Assembly (NCBI GenBank): GCA_017591395.1
Contig: WEDG01007505.1
Location: 37,716 to 101,715, forward strand
Reading direction: 5' to 3'
Source: Schistocephalus solidus
Lineage: Eukaryota; Platyhelminthes; Cestoda; Diphyllobothriidea; Diphyllobothriidae
Length of the DNA: 64,000 bases
How positions within the stretch are numbered: the first letter of the stretch is position 1; each line of letters starts with the position of its first letter. The translations under genes were made by a program, and so were the position numbers. Positions 12,766-24,360 of this stretch are shown piece by piece. Below the pieces are notes generated by a model. That model searched no databases. It saw only the letters and a program-made list of their open reading frames with translations, and had not been told where the DNA came from.

Positions 12766-13335
12766 CAGACGCGCTTGAAGCTATCACAGTGCACTTAAAG
12801 TTATAGCTTGGAGGGGCACCGGATAAACCACGTGGTCAGACTAGTGTGTGTTTGTTTGAATTGGCCGTATGGCGGACTGAGAGTCAGGCTGTAATGGCTC
12901 CTGCTTTATGTGGTCTTCATGACGCTCCCACTCCGTAGGATCCGATTCAGGCGTGGTGGCATGTCGAGGAGCGGCTCAGACCGCGCCAGCTACCCACACC
13001 CATCCATCCGGTCTATCCTACCGTGCGGTTTTTGCCTGCTGGGTTGTGCTCATGACTAGGTGGCCACCCACACCCTCTCCTGCGACGCTCCCACTCCGTA
13101 GGATTCAGGCGTGGTGGCATGTCGAGGAGCGGCTCAGACCGCGCCAGCTACCCACACCCTCTCCTGTCTTCGGTCTTCTGGACTTGGTCATGACACAGGG
13201 CCCAGGTGGGGGAGGAGAAGAGGGTGAAGTAGATGCAGAGCAAGTACACTACCAATATATTCTAATTCACTCGCCAGTGGTCCTCCCTGCGCCCACTCTG
13301 GTGTGGTGTGTTGGTCGGTTTTGTGTGTGGTGATG
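12766..13335 (+). repeat. R1 copy with an internal tandem duplication
   Basis: Landmarks include 'gacgcgcttgaagctatcac', 'tggcggactgagagtcaggc' and a closing region near 'ccctgcgcccactctggtgtg'. Within it, a block of about 80 bases (12920-13000) starting 'gacgctcccactccgtagg' is repeated at 13083-13158, with a six-base deletion in the second copy. The near identity points to a recent local duplication. Confidence 0.7.
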
Positions 13336-13995
13336 GATTGGATAAGCACACATTAATATGATGCAAATGTGAGCCTGCATACATCGATTTACTGTTGTTA
13401 GCCGAAGAAAGAATATGTTGACGGTTGGGCGGCTGAAGTCTTCACCTTATTTGCCCCTTCTTATGGACTTGCGTTGGCGTCTGTTACCTGTGCAACAAAA
13501 TAAATTCAGCAAATAGCATCCTTGTCCGAATTCGGGGTGAAATCATTCGTTGGTGATGGCATAAAAGGTCTGCGCTTCCGACTCAACCTGCCTCCCCTGA
13601 AGTCCGGTTTCATGTGAAGAGTTTCCCCTCTGTGTGGCCACATTTCCGACCAGGAACAGCTAGGTCGGTTGGTTGCATATATTTATTTTGCGTAAGACGC
13701 CTTTTGTGATTTTTTGAAATACAATTTTTCTCATCACTTTGTGATTTCGTGGAAACTGTTATCTACTGTTGGCAAGTTTTTTTCTGCTTTGCATGGCCCT
13801 CGTAACTGTGCTAAGGGGCTTACTTAACTAGCTGCCGATCGGCGCGTTCACAGATAAGACGCCAGGCAGGAAAAAACGTTAATTGGCCTATTTCCTGATC
13901 TGAACGACTGACTGGCTTCAATTGAGACCGTCTGAAGGCAATTTTGAAAGGAAATTCTCTTCAATCCAGCAAAGAATTGGGGGAAAAATTGCACT
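13336..13995. other. No gene recognised
   Basis: AT-rich, with T runs around 13700-13780. No domain or repeat landmark is visible. The 5' part of the mariner relic could reach back into its end, but I cannot read it there. Confidence 0.45.
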
Positions 13996-13999
13996 TACA

Positions 14000-14410
14000 C
14001 AACCAGACGGCTGATAAAACGCATTGGCTACCCAACTTTGTCGATTAAATGAAGCTATGCAAGAATACGACTCAACTGTTAGGGCTAACGCCCCAGCTCA
14101 CACGGCTCAACTCGTCAAAATTACCATCAAAGATCTCAAGTGGAATGTTCTATTAAATCCAACCTTTCTCCAGATTTCTCTCCTTCACACTATTACATTT
14201 TCCGTAGCTTTCGAAGCAAATGCATGGTGTTTCATTTGGCAACAAAGAAGAACCAAAAAACCTATGTAATCCTAAACATTAGACAATATGTAGTGTCCCC
14301 ACTGCGAGCGCATTTTGCAACGCGGAAACTATCGCAAATACCAAAAGTGCGCACAAGCGTCGGCCGATCCTGGCTATTCCAACCGGTCAAGCATCTTCAA
14401 GGTTGATTCG
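14000..14410 (+). pseudogene. Mariner-type transposase C-terminal relic
   Basis: The frame 14024-14269 encodes QLCRLNEAMQE, then RANAPAHTAQLVK and TIKDLKWNVLLNPTF. An overlapping frame from 14140 continues LSPDFSPSHYYIFRSFRSK. This matches the end of the mariner catalytic domain, where families have DNAxxH and, 34 residues on, PSDY. Here the first aspartate is Ala and the last is His, and a frameshift separates the two parts. The transposase would be inactive. No terminal inverted repeats were identified and the N-terminal DNA-binding half is absent. Confidence 0.75.
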
Positions 14411-15340
14411 CATATGACCTCGCTGAATGGGCTGTGACAACTCTGCACTGGCACACACGTTGGACGTCGCTGTCGCGGCTGTAGACGTACCGTTGTACGG
14501 CTGCCAACTTCTTCCATAGTTATATGCAGAATACACTCTCCTCCCAACTAGCGTTTCACTGCCTTCTCTTCTTATACGGAACCGGGCCAGAAGGTTGTAG
14601 CGACTAGGCTCATCCCTAACCATTCAAGCAGCTGTGACCGCGACGTGATCCAATAAGCAACTGACTCACATGGCCTCACCACTGTCTCACACCCGGAGAC
14701 GCCACGCTCGAGAATATGGACGTGCACTCGTTCGGCCGCCAACTTTTTCTGAACCCCTTCTCCCGACTGGCGTCCCATTGCCTTCGTTCATTATATGGAG
14801 CAAGGTCAGAAGGGCATAGCACCTAGGGTCGCCCTAACAACTTAAGCTGCTGCGATACATCTCCAATTTTACTGGAAAACAAGTGTAATGGTTACGCGAA
14901 ACCAATAAAATTCTTCCTCCCATATCAGAAAAACTTGGTGGAATAGCAGGTTGCCAACCTGCTTTTTGGGTCTCATGAATTGGAAGCACTGAGAGCTGAT
15001 CCGGACCTCATAACCCATTTGAGGTAAGTTGAGCGTGCAGTTATTTGTCTACAAAACGGTTAAGCAAATTAACTGGAGCCAACCACTTAATTCCATTAGT
15101 TAGGACATACGTTGGACACCTGCAGGAATCCGTAGGCAAAAACTGCGCAAATAGAGCCTGCCCTCAAACTTAAGTTGACAATTACGTGCTCAACCGCCAG
15201 AAAGAAGGTTAATAATCAGTTGACAACTAAGCCAATCGCAACACCGACCTTCCTGCGACGCAGATGGTTGTACGCACCCACTTGAAAAGCTAACTGACGG
15301 GAAGTTACCGGAGGCTCTGCAGATCACTAAGGTCAACTTT
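14411..15340. other. No gene recognised
   Basis: Two similar phrases, 'acgttgtacggctgccaact' style at 14490-14515 and 'ttcggccgccaactttttct' at 14731-14750, each followed by 'tcccaactagcg' or 'tcccgactggcg', hint at a local duplication of about 230 bases. No coding domain is seen. Confidence 0.4.
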
Positions 15341-15343
15341 GAT

Positions 15344-15751
15344 TTGTATGATAGTCCACGGTTCACCCAAAGTAGGCATTACAGCTACACGTGCAGCCCC
15401 CGACACCCGGTGGAAGCAGTACACCGGATTTCCGAGTCTCTGAAAACGAATAGTCAATCGCAGAACAAAAATACACCCTCTCTTGTGAACAACTCTAATT
15501 TTGCGGAGACAAAAAATCAAATAGATCGTGCTCTACATTCCTGGTCGCACTTTGCAGTGAGGAAAAACTATCTTAAGCCGATCAAACAAGAAAAGGATCA
15601 AGAGGAAGTGGAAGACATGGAGAAGAAGACGGACGATACTGATGATGATGAGGAGGAGGAGGAGGAGGAGGAGGAGTTTAAAGAGCAGAAAAAGGATTGG
15701 GGAAACATGACGAGAAAATATAAAATCACGAGAGAAGTGATGGGCACATAA
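15344..15751 (+). CDS. Unrecognised ORF with acidic run (doubtful gene)
   Basis: An open frame of 135 codons. Residues 1-75 are ordinary in composition. A run of Asp and Glu (DDTDDDEEEEEEEEE) follows, made by a GAG/GAT triplet tract at 15640-15676, and a basic end. No domain, signal peptide or intron pattern is seen. The downstream 800 bases are purine-rich on the plus strand, so the acidic and basic residues may be compositional. Confidence 0.15.
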   Translation: MYDSPRFTQSRHYSYTCSPRHPVEAVHRISESLKTNSQSQNKNTPSLVNNSNFAETKNQIDRALHSWSHFAVRKNYLKPIKQEKDQEEVEDMEKKTDDTDDDEEEEEEEEEFKEQKKDWGNMTRKYKITREVMGT

Positions 15752-16560
15752 TTTTATCGATTAAGTAAATGCTTTGCACGAATAAACGAGAGGTGTTTTA
15801 GACGGAAGGAAGCCTAAGGAAAGAAAATATAATAACATAAACAGAAAGGAAGCAAGACTGGCGTAAGGATGGAAGAAGGAGATAAGTGAGGGAAGTTCGA
15901 ACGGCTGAAGAAGGGAACTCCTATGGGATAACTAGGTACTTGAACTGGCTGAGGAGCAAGGTGTCGAAAACAATGGTTTTCTGACTGAGGAGATGGATAA
16001 TAATCAAAACAGGGGAAAGATTATGAAAAGTGAAAATTGCAGAATTGGGTGCAGGGAGGTAAAAAGGATTGCGCAGGAAGCAGACCGTGGGACAGATAAA
16101 GCGAGAAGAGGCCGATGAAGTGCGAAATCGGGGTCATTTGCTTGACCTCCCCTCGATACATTAGGCACTATATAGCTAACTACAACGATGACAGACCCAG
16201 ACCTATATATTTTATTGAAATTCCTCGACGAATGAGCACTGACGGCGACAACGCGAGATTTCCTGTAGTTGAGCTCCGGAAAAACCTGCCAGCGGGAATC
16301 GAACCCGCGTTCATCCTCATCCTCTTGAAAGGAACAAATTAAAGGTAGAAAGCAGTTGGAGGAGATAAAACCCCGCTACCTAAGACAAGCAGAGACGTAA
16401 TCAAATGCGTGGACAACCATTAGCAACAGGAAGAGAGTGAATGGGTGCTAAACTGCTGTGTCCGCAAAAGATACGTAAGGTAAGAGCAGACTTTGCGTGC
16501 AGAAAAATGTTATACAGAAGGGAGATGTGCGAAGATAACTGAAAGGGGAAGTGTTAGGGC
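15752..16560. other. Purine-rich stretch, no gene
   Basis: The plus strand is rich in A and G, with recurrent 'ggaaga', 'aaggaa' and 'gagaag'. A short segment at 16288-16308 ('gcgggaatcgaacccgcg') looks like the TΨC arm of a minus-strand tRNA, but no full cloverleaf fits around it. Confidence 0.45.
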
Positions 16561-17326
16561 CATGCGCAGTAAACCTCACTGCCCTCTGCCCTGCCTATCG
16601 CAGCCGCTCAGTGTCCGTGCCAGATGGGTGATTTTCAACTGAACTCTCATTCAGCCAGCCAAATTGGCGGAGACGAAATGCAAACAAAAGCGCGTGGTCT
16701 TGGAGGAGGCGAGAGCAATGCTTAACTGCCTACATCTCACCCAGAAGACGTCTGGTGTCCAAAAGTGAGTACAACCAGCTGCCAATGCTGGCACTGCGAC
16801 TAAAATTACTGCCTCGCAGTCTAAACCATCGCCATCGCAACAGCTCTTATTGACAGGTCTCAACGAGGGCAACATCAACGGCTAATATAAAGAACCTGGT
16901 TATTTACTTATCTATTAGTAGTAGATGCATCCCGAAATGCATATTTCTGGCGGAAGAACAGGAGCAGGTATTTTGACTCGTCTTTCATTCACCCGTGGTC
17001 ATTGGTCTGGTTTTTGGACAGTCATTCCGTGCAACATAAACAGACTTGTCCTCTCTGCCAATGCGTGATAGCTAATGACACCGTGGATGCACTTCGACCG
17101 CACATTCTCCATGAAAAGTACTCCTTGTACAAAAGGCCCAGGTCAGCAGCCAAGAATTCAATTGTTCTGCCGGTCTGAGATTGCCAGCAGAAAACTTTGG
17201 GCACACCTTTTCCTATGTAGGCACAGCTGGAAAGCATTTGGATACCAGCAGGCTGGAGAGGAGATTGCAGTAATGAGAGATGAATAAACTGTAATACAGA
17301 TAAAATCCGAACAATGCAATATTCAC
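16561..17326. other. No gene recognised
   Basis: Mixed-composition sequence without repeat landmarks or a domain in its short frames. Confidence 0.45.
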
Positions 17327-18220
17327 ACCACGGACGACAGTTCCGACAGTGTCCACCGTATGCTCCAAGGAAGGGTGGTGCAGGGGCGGTGACTGGAACG
17401 TTAATAAGTTTTAAGTGATAGTAGACTTGCGATGCAGCTACCGCACCCTCTCTTCCTTTACCCGCCTGTACCCGGCGTTAAGACAGAGTCAAGAAGACCA
17501 GATGTGGGGTCGGGAGCAGGTACTCACGCCACCACCACCAGGACTACCAACTCCTCTAACTCCATGAAAATCTCTGATGAAACACCACAAATCACATCAC
17601 CATGCCTCGCCAAAAAACCCCATACCGAACAAAAAACCCCTCTAGCATCACTCACAAGCGGCATGCCCTTTGACGCTGTGGTGCCTTACCAAGTGGTGTG
17701 TGTGATACACACAGACGAGCCATTGACTGCCATCAGATATTTGCGCCCAATCCACGTATCAGCTAAAAAACTGGCTCGGATTGGTGGCTGGGAAAGGAGT
17801 GAGTGCGGTTGCCTCTGGGGACTACGGCCCCATGGCACTCAGCACACAAACCCTCGCCAGAAAAAAAGCTGCCACGCTTTTAAACTAGCACTAAACGTCG
17901 TGGAGCGGAAGGGTGGAATTTAAGGGCCGACATGGTTAACTGAAAACGGAGCGTCAGCCTGTAATTAGTCATTCTTACTGTGGTCTAGATGGCACTCAAA
18001 ATCAGTCGGAATCCGAACCCTATATGAAAACCTGGTCCATCAGGCGCTAATTTGGTCGTGTGTGGAGCACGTAGGCAGACTGTCTAACTTTGCCAGACAC
18101 TGCGACAGATCCCGCTCACCGTACCAGATGCTGAGAGAGAAGAGTGTGGTAGATGCTGCGCAAGTAGAAAATCACTATAAATGAAGTACTGCACAATTTA
18201 CCATCATGTGCCGGCCAAGC
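17327..18220 (-). repeat. R1 fragments, degenerate
   Basis: The first 230 bases are a reverse R1 end: 'acgacagttccgacagtgtc', 'tgctccaaggaagggtggtg' and 'acagagtcaagaagaccaga'. After that, blurred landmarks continue ('cagacgagccattgactgcc', then forward-looking 'gccgacatggttaactgaaa' and 'gtggagcacgtaggcag'). At least two fragments in opposite orientations have been joined. The frame of 163 codons across it is not a gene. Confidence 0.5.
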
Positions 18221-18594
18221 TGTCAGATATCAAGAGGACATTGTTTCCGTGACGGTATTCACAAAACGCTTTTAAATTCTGCAAAATGTAGCCTCAAATG
18301 GCAATAGTTATGTTGTTCTCGCCAACTTAATTATATTTCTGTTCAAACCTGCTGTGTTCGTCTCAATGGTTTGATTAATTCTCAAGTGAAGAAGAGGAAG
18401 GAGCGCTTTTTAAAGTTATTCGGTATGAACACCGAGGTTATAGAAACCAGTGTACCCAGGCTCCACGTTAAACCCAAGATTTCACGTCTCCTTTCAATCG
18501 CAGGCGAGCAACTTTTAACCGGGACACAGTGCAATCAAGGAAACCACAAGATAACAGAGAGCGGTTCCATTCCATCTATCCCGTCTCCTCCTCC
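18221..18594. other. No gene recognised
   Basis: Unique-looking sequence leading into the triplet array. A plus-strand frame starts at 18371 and continues through the array, but its first 75 codons show no domain. Confidence 0.45.
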
Positions 18595-18983
18595 TCTTCA
18601 TCCACCTACTACTCCTTCTAATCCTACTAATACTACTACTCCTAATGCTCATACTACTAATACTGCTACTACTAATACTACCAATACTTCTACTAATAAT
18701 ACTACTACTCCTACTAATATAACTACTACTAATACTGCTACTACTACTAATACTACTGCTACTACTTTTAATACTACTAATACTGCTGCTGCTACTACTA
18801 ATACTCTTACTCCACCTACTACTACTTCTACTCCTACTAATACTAGTACTACTACTCCTAATGCTCATACTATTAATACTACTACTTCTACTATTACTGC
18901 TTCTACTATTACTTCTAGTAATACTGCTACTACTACTTATACTACTTCTAGTACTGCGACTACTATTACTACTACTAATACTG

Positions 18984-19015
<32 letters not shown>

Positions 19016-19180
19016 GCTACTACTACTACTACTCCTCTACTACTACTCATACTACTACTAATACTACTACTCTTCCTCCACCGACTAATACTTCTACTCC
19101 TACTAATACTAGTACTACTACTCCTAATGCTCATACTACTACTACTACTACTACTACTAATACAACTACTCCACATTCTT
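18595..19180. repeat. ACT triplet array with higher-order repeat
   Basis: ACT, AAT, GCT and CCT triplets keep a strict three-base phase for nearly 600 bases. A longer pattern is superimposed: 'actcctaatgctcatact' occurs near 18639, 18855 and 19119, each preceded by 'cctactaatact'. The array therefore also repeats at roughly 215-265 bases. The 273-codon frame over it is Thr/Asn-rich by composition and probably not translated. Confidence 0.85.
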
Positions 19181-20094
19181 TATAATTTATAATCCGGTAA
19201 AGATAGTTAAGGTCATAGATATAAGGACGAGGCAAACGTTGCATTTTAGTGGATTATTGGCAAGATACAAGGGATACGATTAAAGTATGTCAAGAACCCA
19301 TTTTATCTACTAAATGAGTGCTTCGCTTTGCCAACTTTCTTTGACGGAAAAGGTTGGTATCGCGTTGACAGTGAAAAGAAATGTATATGTCGACCATCAT
19401 CGTTCAAGTGGACTGGTTATTTTAACACTGAATTAAACCATATTACATGGCTACCTACACGCCCACGTTATGTTTTCCACTGTGTTCGTTAGGGCTAGCA
19501 TTAATGGCCGGGTCAGTAGGGTCGCAAAACAGTTTGTTACCGAAGATGGTTGCAAAACGCTGTAAAAATAAATGCTACGGTCAATGCCAGCACAGCTTGG
19601 CACATGCGTCGTCTTACCATCTAAAATTAAATAAAATTTCTCTGCTGGTCAAAAATTCTAAGAGTTCTATGCTTTGATCTGTCCTGAAATTTTCCACAAC
19701 TCTCCGAAGAACAACTTTTCAAAGTGCGAAATAAAAGCACAGCAGAATTAATGACCTAAATCTTTATAACGTTTTCCAATAGTGACGGTGCCTGTGAGTC
19801 CCTTCGCGGGACGGATTGGACGCGCAACCAACGCAAAAGATGGCGTTGTAAGATGGCGTCGGGCACTGATTGAGGATGAGAACTGATTTAAACACAAGAA
19901 ACAGCACACCACGAAGGAGATGAACATAGAACGCCCAGTGATTAAGGCAACTGCCCTTCTGAAAACGCCCTGGTGCGTCAAGAGAGCGTCTAGGAGACCG
20001 TAACTCCATTTATAAATCAACTGCCACCATAACTGAATGCGTCCGAGGTCGTTAACCTGCCGTATAGCAGTTGTGGGTGAAGTTTGGAGGTTCA
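19181..20094. other. No gene recognised
   Basis: Frames on both strands reach 136 codons (20158-19748 minus) without a domain. A plus-strand frame at 19447 starts with a hydrophobic stretch (CFPLCSLGLALMAGSVG), but nothing else supports a secreted protein. Confidence 0.4.
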
Positions 20095-20760
20095 TTTTGC
20101 ACAGGCACACACGACAGTTCGACCGTCGTAGTCCGACGATGTTCACCGTATGCTCCATGGGAAAATGGAGCAGGGACGGTGACTTGCGCGTGAATTAGTT
20201 TTAAGTGATAGTAGCCTTGCGCTGCAGCTACCACACTCTCTCCTCCCCCCCACCTGAGCCCGGTGTCAAGACAGAGTCAAGAAGACCGAAGATGGGAGAG
20301 GGCGCAGGTGGCTGGCGCGGCCGGAGCCGCCCTGGGCGTGCCACCACACCTGGCTCGGATCCCACGGAGTGGGAATGCCATAAAGGCCACATTTAGAAGG
20401 AGCCATTGCAACCTGACTCTCAGTCCGCCAGTCAGCCACTTCACACAAAACACACATTGGGCTGACCACGCGGTCCGAGTTATCCCGTCAGTTGGCAACC
20501 TTCCAAGCCACGGTTTTTAGCGCACCGTGATAGTCTCAAGCGCGTCAGATTGTTTATAGTGAGGAAAATACGCTGAGCTCTCGACCTCAATCTCTCCCCC
20601 AACCCCACAATCAGACTACTGTCCGAGCCGGTCAGTTGTCTGATGCGGAAGCGGGCGCAGCTGCTGGTGACCTCGTCTACGTGTACTACGTACACGACCT
20701 GGCCCCCCAAACACAAGCACCAGGATTTCACACAACAGGGGTGTTGAACGGCTTACATCT
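20095..20760 (-). repeat. R1 copy, reverse, well preserved
   Basis: Reads in the reverse of 61-870: 'cacgacagttcgaccgtcgt', 'acagagtcaagaagaccgaa', 'gccactccacac'-type block, 'gttggcaaccttccaagcca' and 'gattgtttatagtgaggaaa'. The antisense reading between 20263 and 20520 closely matches the forward copy at 435-690, which makes this a good partner for aligning the family. Confidence 0.75.
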
Positions 20761-21003
20761 CACATGTGTGAGGTAGCCAGAGGTCACGTTAAGAAAGAGC
20801 CATCGCAGCCTGACTCTCAGACCACCAGTCAGCCACTCCACACAACACACATTGGACTAACTGCGAGGTCTGAGTGTAATTGTCAGTTGGCAACCTTCCA
20901 ACCGCGGCACTCAACGTTAACGCACTCTCTTCTCCTCCCCCACCTGAGCCCGGTCTCATGACACAGTCAAGAAGACCGGAGATGGGAGAGGGCACAACAC
21001 ACA
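20761..21003 (-). repeat. R1 fragment next to the previous copy
   Basis: A second reverse fragment follows at once: 'cacgttaagaaagagccatc', 'gccactccacacaacacaca' and 'ttggcaaccttccaaccgcg'. It ends in 'acagtcaagaagaccggaga'. The last block is out of order relative to the reference, so rearrangement or nested insertion has occurred. A short (AC)n run closes it. Confidence 0.55.
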
Positions 21004-21690
21004 CACACACACCCACATAAATAATGAGGAGGATTAAGAGCGACTTATAAAACGGGATGACGTGAAATCCTCACGCGAGTGCCCACTCTACGGACCGCGA
21101 TCTACCAACAAACACAATGACTCCCGGATCCTCTTTCGAACCCGTCTTCAGAGACAACCACATTACGTTACCGACTAATACCAGCACCAAAATACCCTTA
21201 AACTTATGGTTTTCGACGCGGGCGACCAGGTACTTACCGAAGAATAAGTATATTGGCATGACTTTTCGGATTCTCAGTCGCACCTAGCATCAATGACAGT
21301 CGCATAAAAGGTGCACTTGAGCTGACAACCGCGTGATTAGCGAGCTGCTTTAGTAATGGTATTTGGACCCGCAATCCATTAACAAGTGCAATGACCTCCC
21401 GCCGTCATATTCTGTACTGTGACTTTTTCTGGGGAAAATTATGGGTGACACAGGTAGGGTGCGGTTGACCAGCTATCACTGTGACAGCCAGTCAAACAGC
21501 CAAGTCATAGTCACGCCAAAACCAACAATGGCTATGAAATCACGGTAGTAACGACTCGAATACGGACCAACAAGGGATCATAACATCAACTAAGACGCTC
21601 GAAGATGAACACCAGTACTACTAATTGTAGTAGGCATGTGGCGGTTTAGCAACTAGACCTTATAATTAGTGCGCACCTTGTGCCTCTGTG
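21004..21690. other. No gene recognised
   Basis: No domain, RNA gene or repeat landmark is visible. Confidence 0.45.
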
Positions 21691-21965
21691 CGACTGTCTC
21701 TGCTGATAGGTACGAGTGAGAATCCGAAACGTCCGGCTACTAAACTTCTTATTCCATCGACCGCACCTTCTTCTTCCCCTCCTCGGAACTGCTTCCTGGA
21801 ACTCGCTTGTCCGCTTCTATCAGCAAGCTCCATCTACGAACGCTACAGTTAAATGCGAGAGTCACTAATTGTAACATTTGTCTGCTTTGGCGTCGTCGTG
21901 AGGTCACATATAAACTGCGCTCACTACCGTAGTCTCCATCTGTACTTGATGACGAGTCAAACACT
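21691..21965 (+). mobile_element. Penelope-like terminal fragment
   Basis: This stretch starts at a hammerhead-like motif. It continues with 'cttcctggaactcgcttgtc' and 'cttctatcagcaagctcc', similar to 31813-31860 ('cttcctgggacacgcatttt' and 'cttgtatcggcaac'). The shared order suggests the same element end. A coding Penelope remnant lies 700 bases away at 22686-22934. Confidence 0.4.
21703..21733 (+). ncRNA. Hammerhead ribozyme-like motif, core damaged
   Basis: CTGA is followed by a hairpin-forming stretch, then AATCC-GAAA-C-GTC. The end (GAAACGTC) is intact. The GA of the CTGANGA box and one more base appear deleted relative to the copy at 49439, which otherwise matches it closely. Probably inactive. 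Confidence 0.4.
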
Positions 21966-22685
21966 TCAGAGATCTAGTTCTTAGTCCAGCAATAAAGTCT
22001 TTTCAATGGCATGACCAATATTATTATGCCGAGAACGCCTTGTAGCTTGACGTATTCTGCTGTATCCAAAACTTCATAATAACTGTATAAAACTTCTCTT
22101 ACGACTGAGTAGAAAATTGCATGCTTATGATTTCATCTGTCAATTCTATTCGAATTCCCTAGTCGCTGACTAACCAGTCAACAAGTGATCTTAGGAAATA
22201 TTTTATATCTGTGAGGTTTCAGCCCGCAAAATCGGCCTTGCTTTAGTCAACCAGATATCGACCAATACAAAAGCGGGAGAAGAACATCGATTTTTAGCAA
22301 TACGCTTTTGGAATACTTAAGAAGTCCAGTTTGGCGAACGTAAGGTTTCGAGTAATCACGTTCAGACCTATACAGTAATACCGTAACACAAATTTAAACA
22401 TACAATAAACAGTAAGTATGGGGTAGAGGGTTGAGAGGGTTCAGAGAACAGTCCAGTCCTATCACGGGACAGAGGAGGGGGAGGGTATCCGACAATTATC
22501 TAGGTCTCTGCTTCGCATTCTGAGGTCGCTTTCGGCCAAGGGAGCCTTAGGCCCACTAAAAACACTTTTTGCGAGCACAAGGTTGGGTTGGTTAACCATA
22601 TGGACACTGCCTCTGCCGTTGCAAGTATCCGCTGACGCAGGAATTCAGAGTGTTTCATCGGCACTTTGTAGATGACAGGAAATGC
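21966..22685. other. No gene recognised
   Basis: AT-rich unique-looking sequence. Part of it may be Penelope untranslated sequence, since coding remnants and a terminal fragment lie on either side, but I cannot align it to anything. Confidence 0.4.
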
Positions 22686-22934
22686 TTAGTTGATGCTTAC
22701 CCGGTGACCGCTGTCAGCCAAATGAGCTACAATTGCGCTCCAGATGGATTTAACCCTATCTTGATTTAGCCAGGCAGGATGGTGCTCGCGCATCCACTTG
22801 GATAGGCGCCTAGTTGTTCGACCAATATGTCCTGCCCCACAGGAGCAAGTGAAGGCGTAGATACACATTGAGGAGGTCTGCAAGTGCAGTCTATCCTTGC
22901 CTTCGAGGCGAAGAAGTGGAGTGCTTGAGAACAC
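22686..22934 (-). pseudogene. GIY-YIG endonuclease end of a Penelope-like element
   Basis: The minus-strand frame encodes SSMCIYAFTCSCGAGHIGRT followed by TRRLSKWMREHHPAWLN. CIYAFTC and GHIGRT correspond to the GIY and YIG boxes, followed by the R..EH region. A CxC pair before the second box is typical of the eukaryotic Penelope nuclease. The frame closes with SAIVAHLADSGHRVSIN, as in related flatworm copies. The linker and RT are missing, so it is a 5'-truncated piece. The RLS.WMREH stretch has one substitution at the usual Arg position. Confidence 0.7.
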
Positions 22935-24105
22935 TAGTCTTATCTTAGCAGCTGGGTAAGTGCTAGCGATACACTTACCTACGTGCCAGGATTCAGTTTA
23001 TCTAGACGTTCATGAGATTCTGCTAGTTTCTTTAATCCAGTTGTTAGCATGAACATGCTAATATGCTTCTAAAGCCCACGCTTACTTATTTAACACGAAA
23101 TTCTGCGTTGTTAGCGGACGCCATACTAAGACAACATGCAGAAAGTTACCTTGACATGGTTAAGGCCAGAATTGAGAAATGTCAACCCTCTTATACTCCA
23201 TCACTGGGAGTCCTGTTCAAAGTCTCCTCGAAAGGCCAATCACATACAACTTAAAGGGGTACTGGGGTGATGTCTCGGTCAGAGAACGAATCGCAAGGGA
23301 ACTAATCGGCGCCACGCACGGCATTCTGAAACGCGATAAGGGAGGACTCGATGGACTCTGCGAGTCTCCAGCTTCTCGCTGTTTTCAGCCGCTTGCGATA
23401 ACTCATCCTCTCCCGGCAAGAATCGCACAAGAATCCGCCACAAAAAGCCCATCGCACATAACAACGCATCCGAGAGGGAAATGTCGCAGTTATGGGCAGC
23501 GCACACGCGCATCAAAATGCCGCCACTGACTGTTCTTTTTTCTCCGAATCAACTCCTCGCCCAGGCATGTTTAACCTACAAACATAGGGAAGATCGAAAA
23601 GCGTCGATTGTATGAAGTCCTCACAAGCAAACCAGGAAAAACAAGAGCATCTTATCATAGTGGGTTAGAAAACAGCTGGTGCGCTGTAGAGAGGGTTAGC
23701 GGTTTTACTGTGCGAAAACAACCACAGCGGACCGGTTCATAACTGCCAAACGGTGCTACACTGGCAAGCCGAAATTGCGACATGAGAGGAGGCCCTAATG
23801 GCTGATAGCTGGCCAGAAACCAGTCCTCTGTGTATGCCGGTCAAACGTAAATTCCATGCGCGTGGGAGAGCTGACCAAAACAGAACACAGCTTGCTTTGC
23901 AGAATAAAGAGGGACACCGAAGGAAACCAGAATGGTTGCTTCTGGCATGTTAGCGTTCACCAGCGGGATCTAATCGCATGTAGGAGGCCCGGATTGAACA
24001 GAAAATCAAAAAAATGTCCCACGAAACAACTAGAATTTTGGACGGTCCTTCTACTCTAGAAGTTTATATAACACAGCAGTTTGTCATTGGACAACCTTTA
24101 GAGTG
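22935..24105. other. No gene recognised
   Basis: A plus frame at 23063-23254 and a pair of overlapping frames at 23179-23529 have no domain I recognise and no convincing splice sites. Confidence 0.4.
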
Positions 24106-24250
24106 GCATGACTGACGGCGATGTTGCACTTATAATACAGAAACCTGGGGTTGGGTATGACTGGCAAACGACGGTTAATAAGTTAGAAATGTACATCCAG
24201 TCTCGCTTGTCTTAGCGGGCAATTTTCATCTGCCTATTCTACTACTACTA
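24106..24250 (+). repeat. SINE-R 3' fragment
   Basis: 'cctggggttgggtatgactg', 'gacggttaataagttagaaa' and 'ccagtctcgcttgtctta' match the body of the tRNA-derived SINE at 24361-24545. The tRNA-like head is missing. It ends in a short (CTA)n run. Confidence 0.55.
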
Positions 24251-24360
24251 GCTGTTGTGTGGCTGCTGGCGGGGCTCGAGAGTGAGCCTCAAGCAGAGCT
24301 GGACGAGTGAGTGTTCATGAACGAATGCAGTCAATATTCCCGATCTAAATCGTCAAGAAA

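Noticed and set aside
16285..16310. tRNA gene on the minus strand
   Set aside because: Only a T-arm-like palindrome is present. No acceptor stem or A box can be matched around it.
18371..19192. Thr/Asn-rich 273-codon protein
   Set aside because: The frame is kept open by triplet repeat phase. All three plus frames and the minus frames are open over parts of the array.
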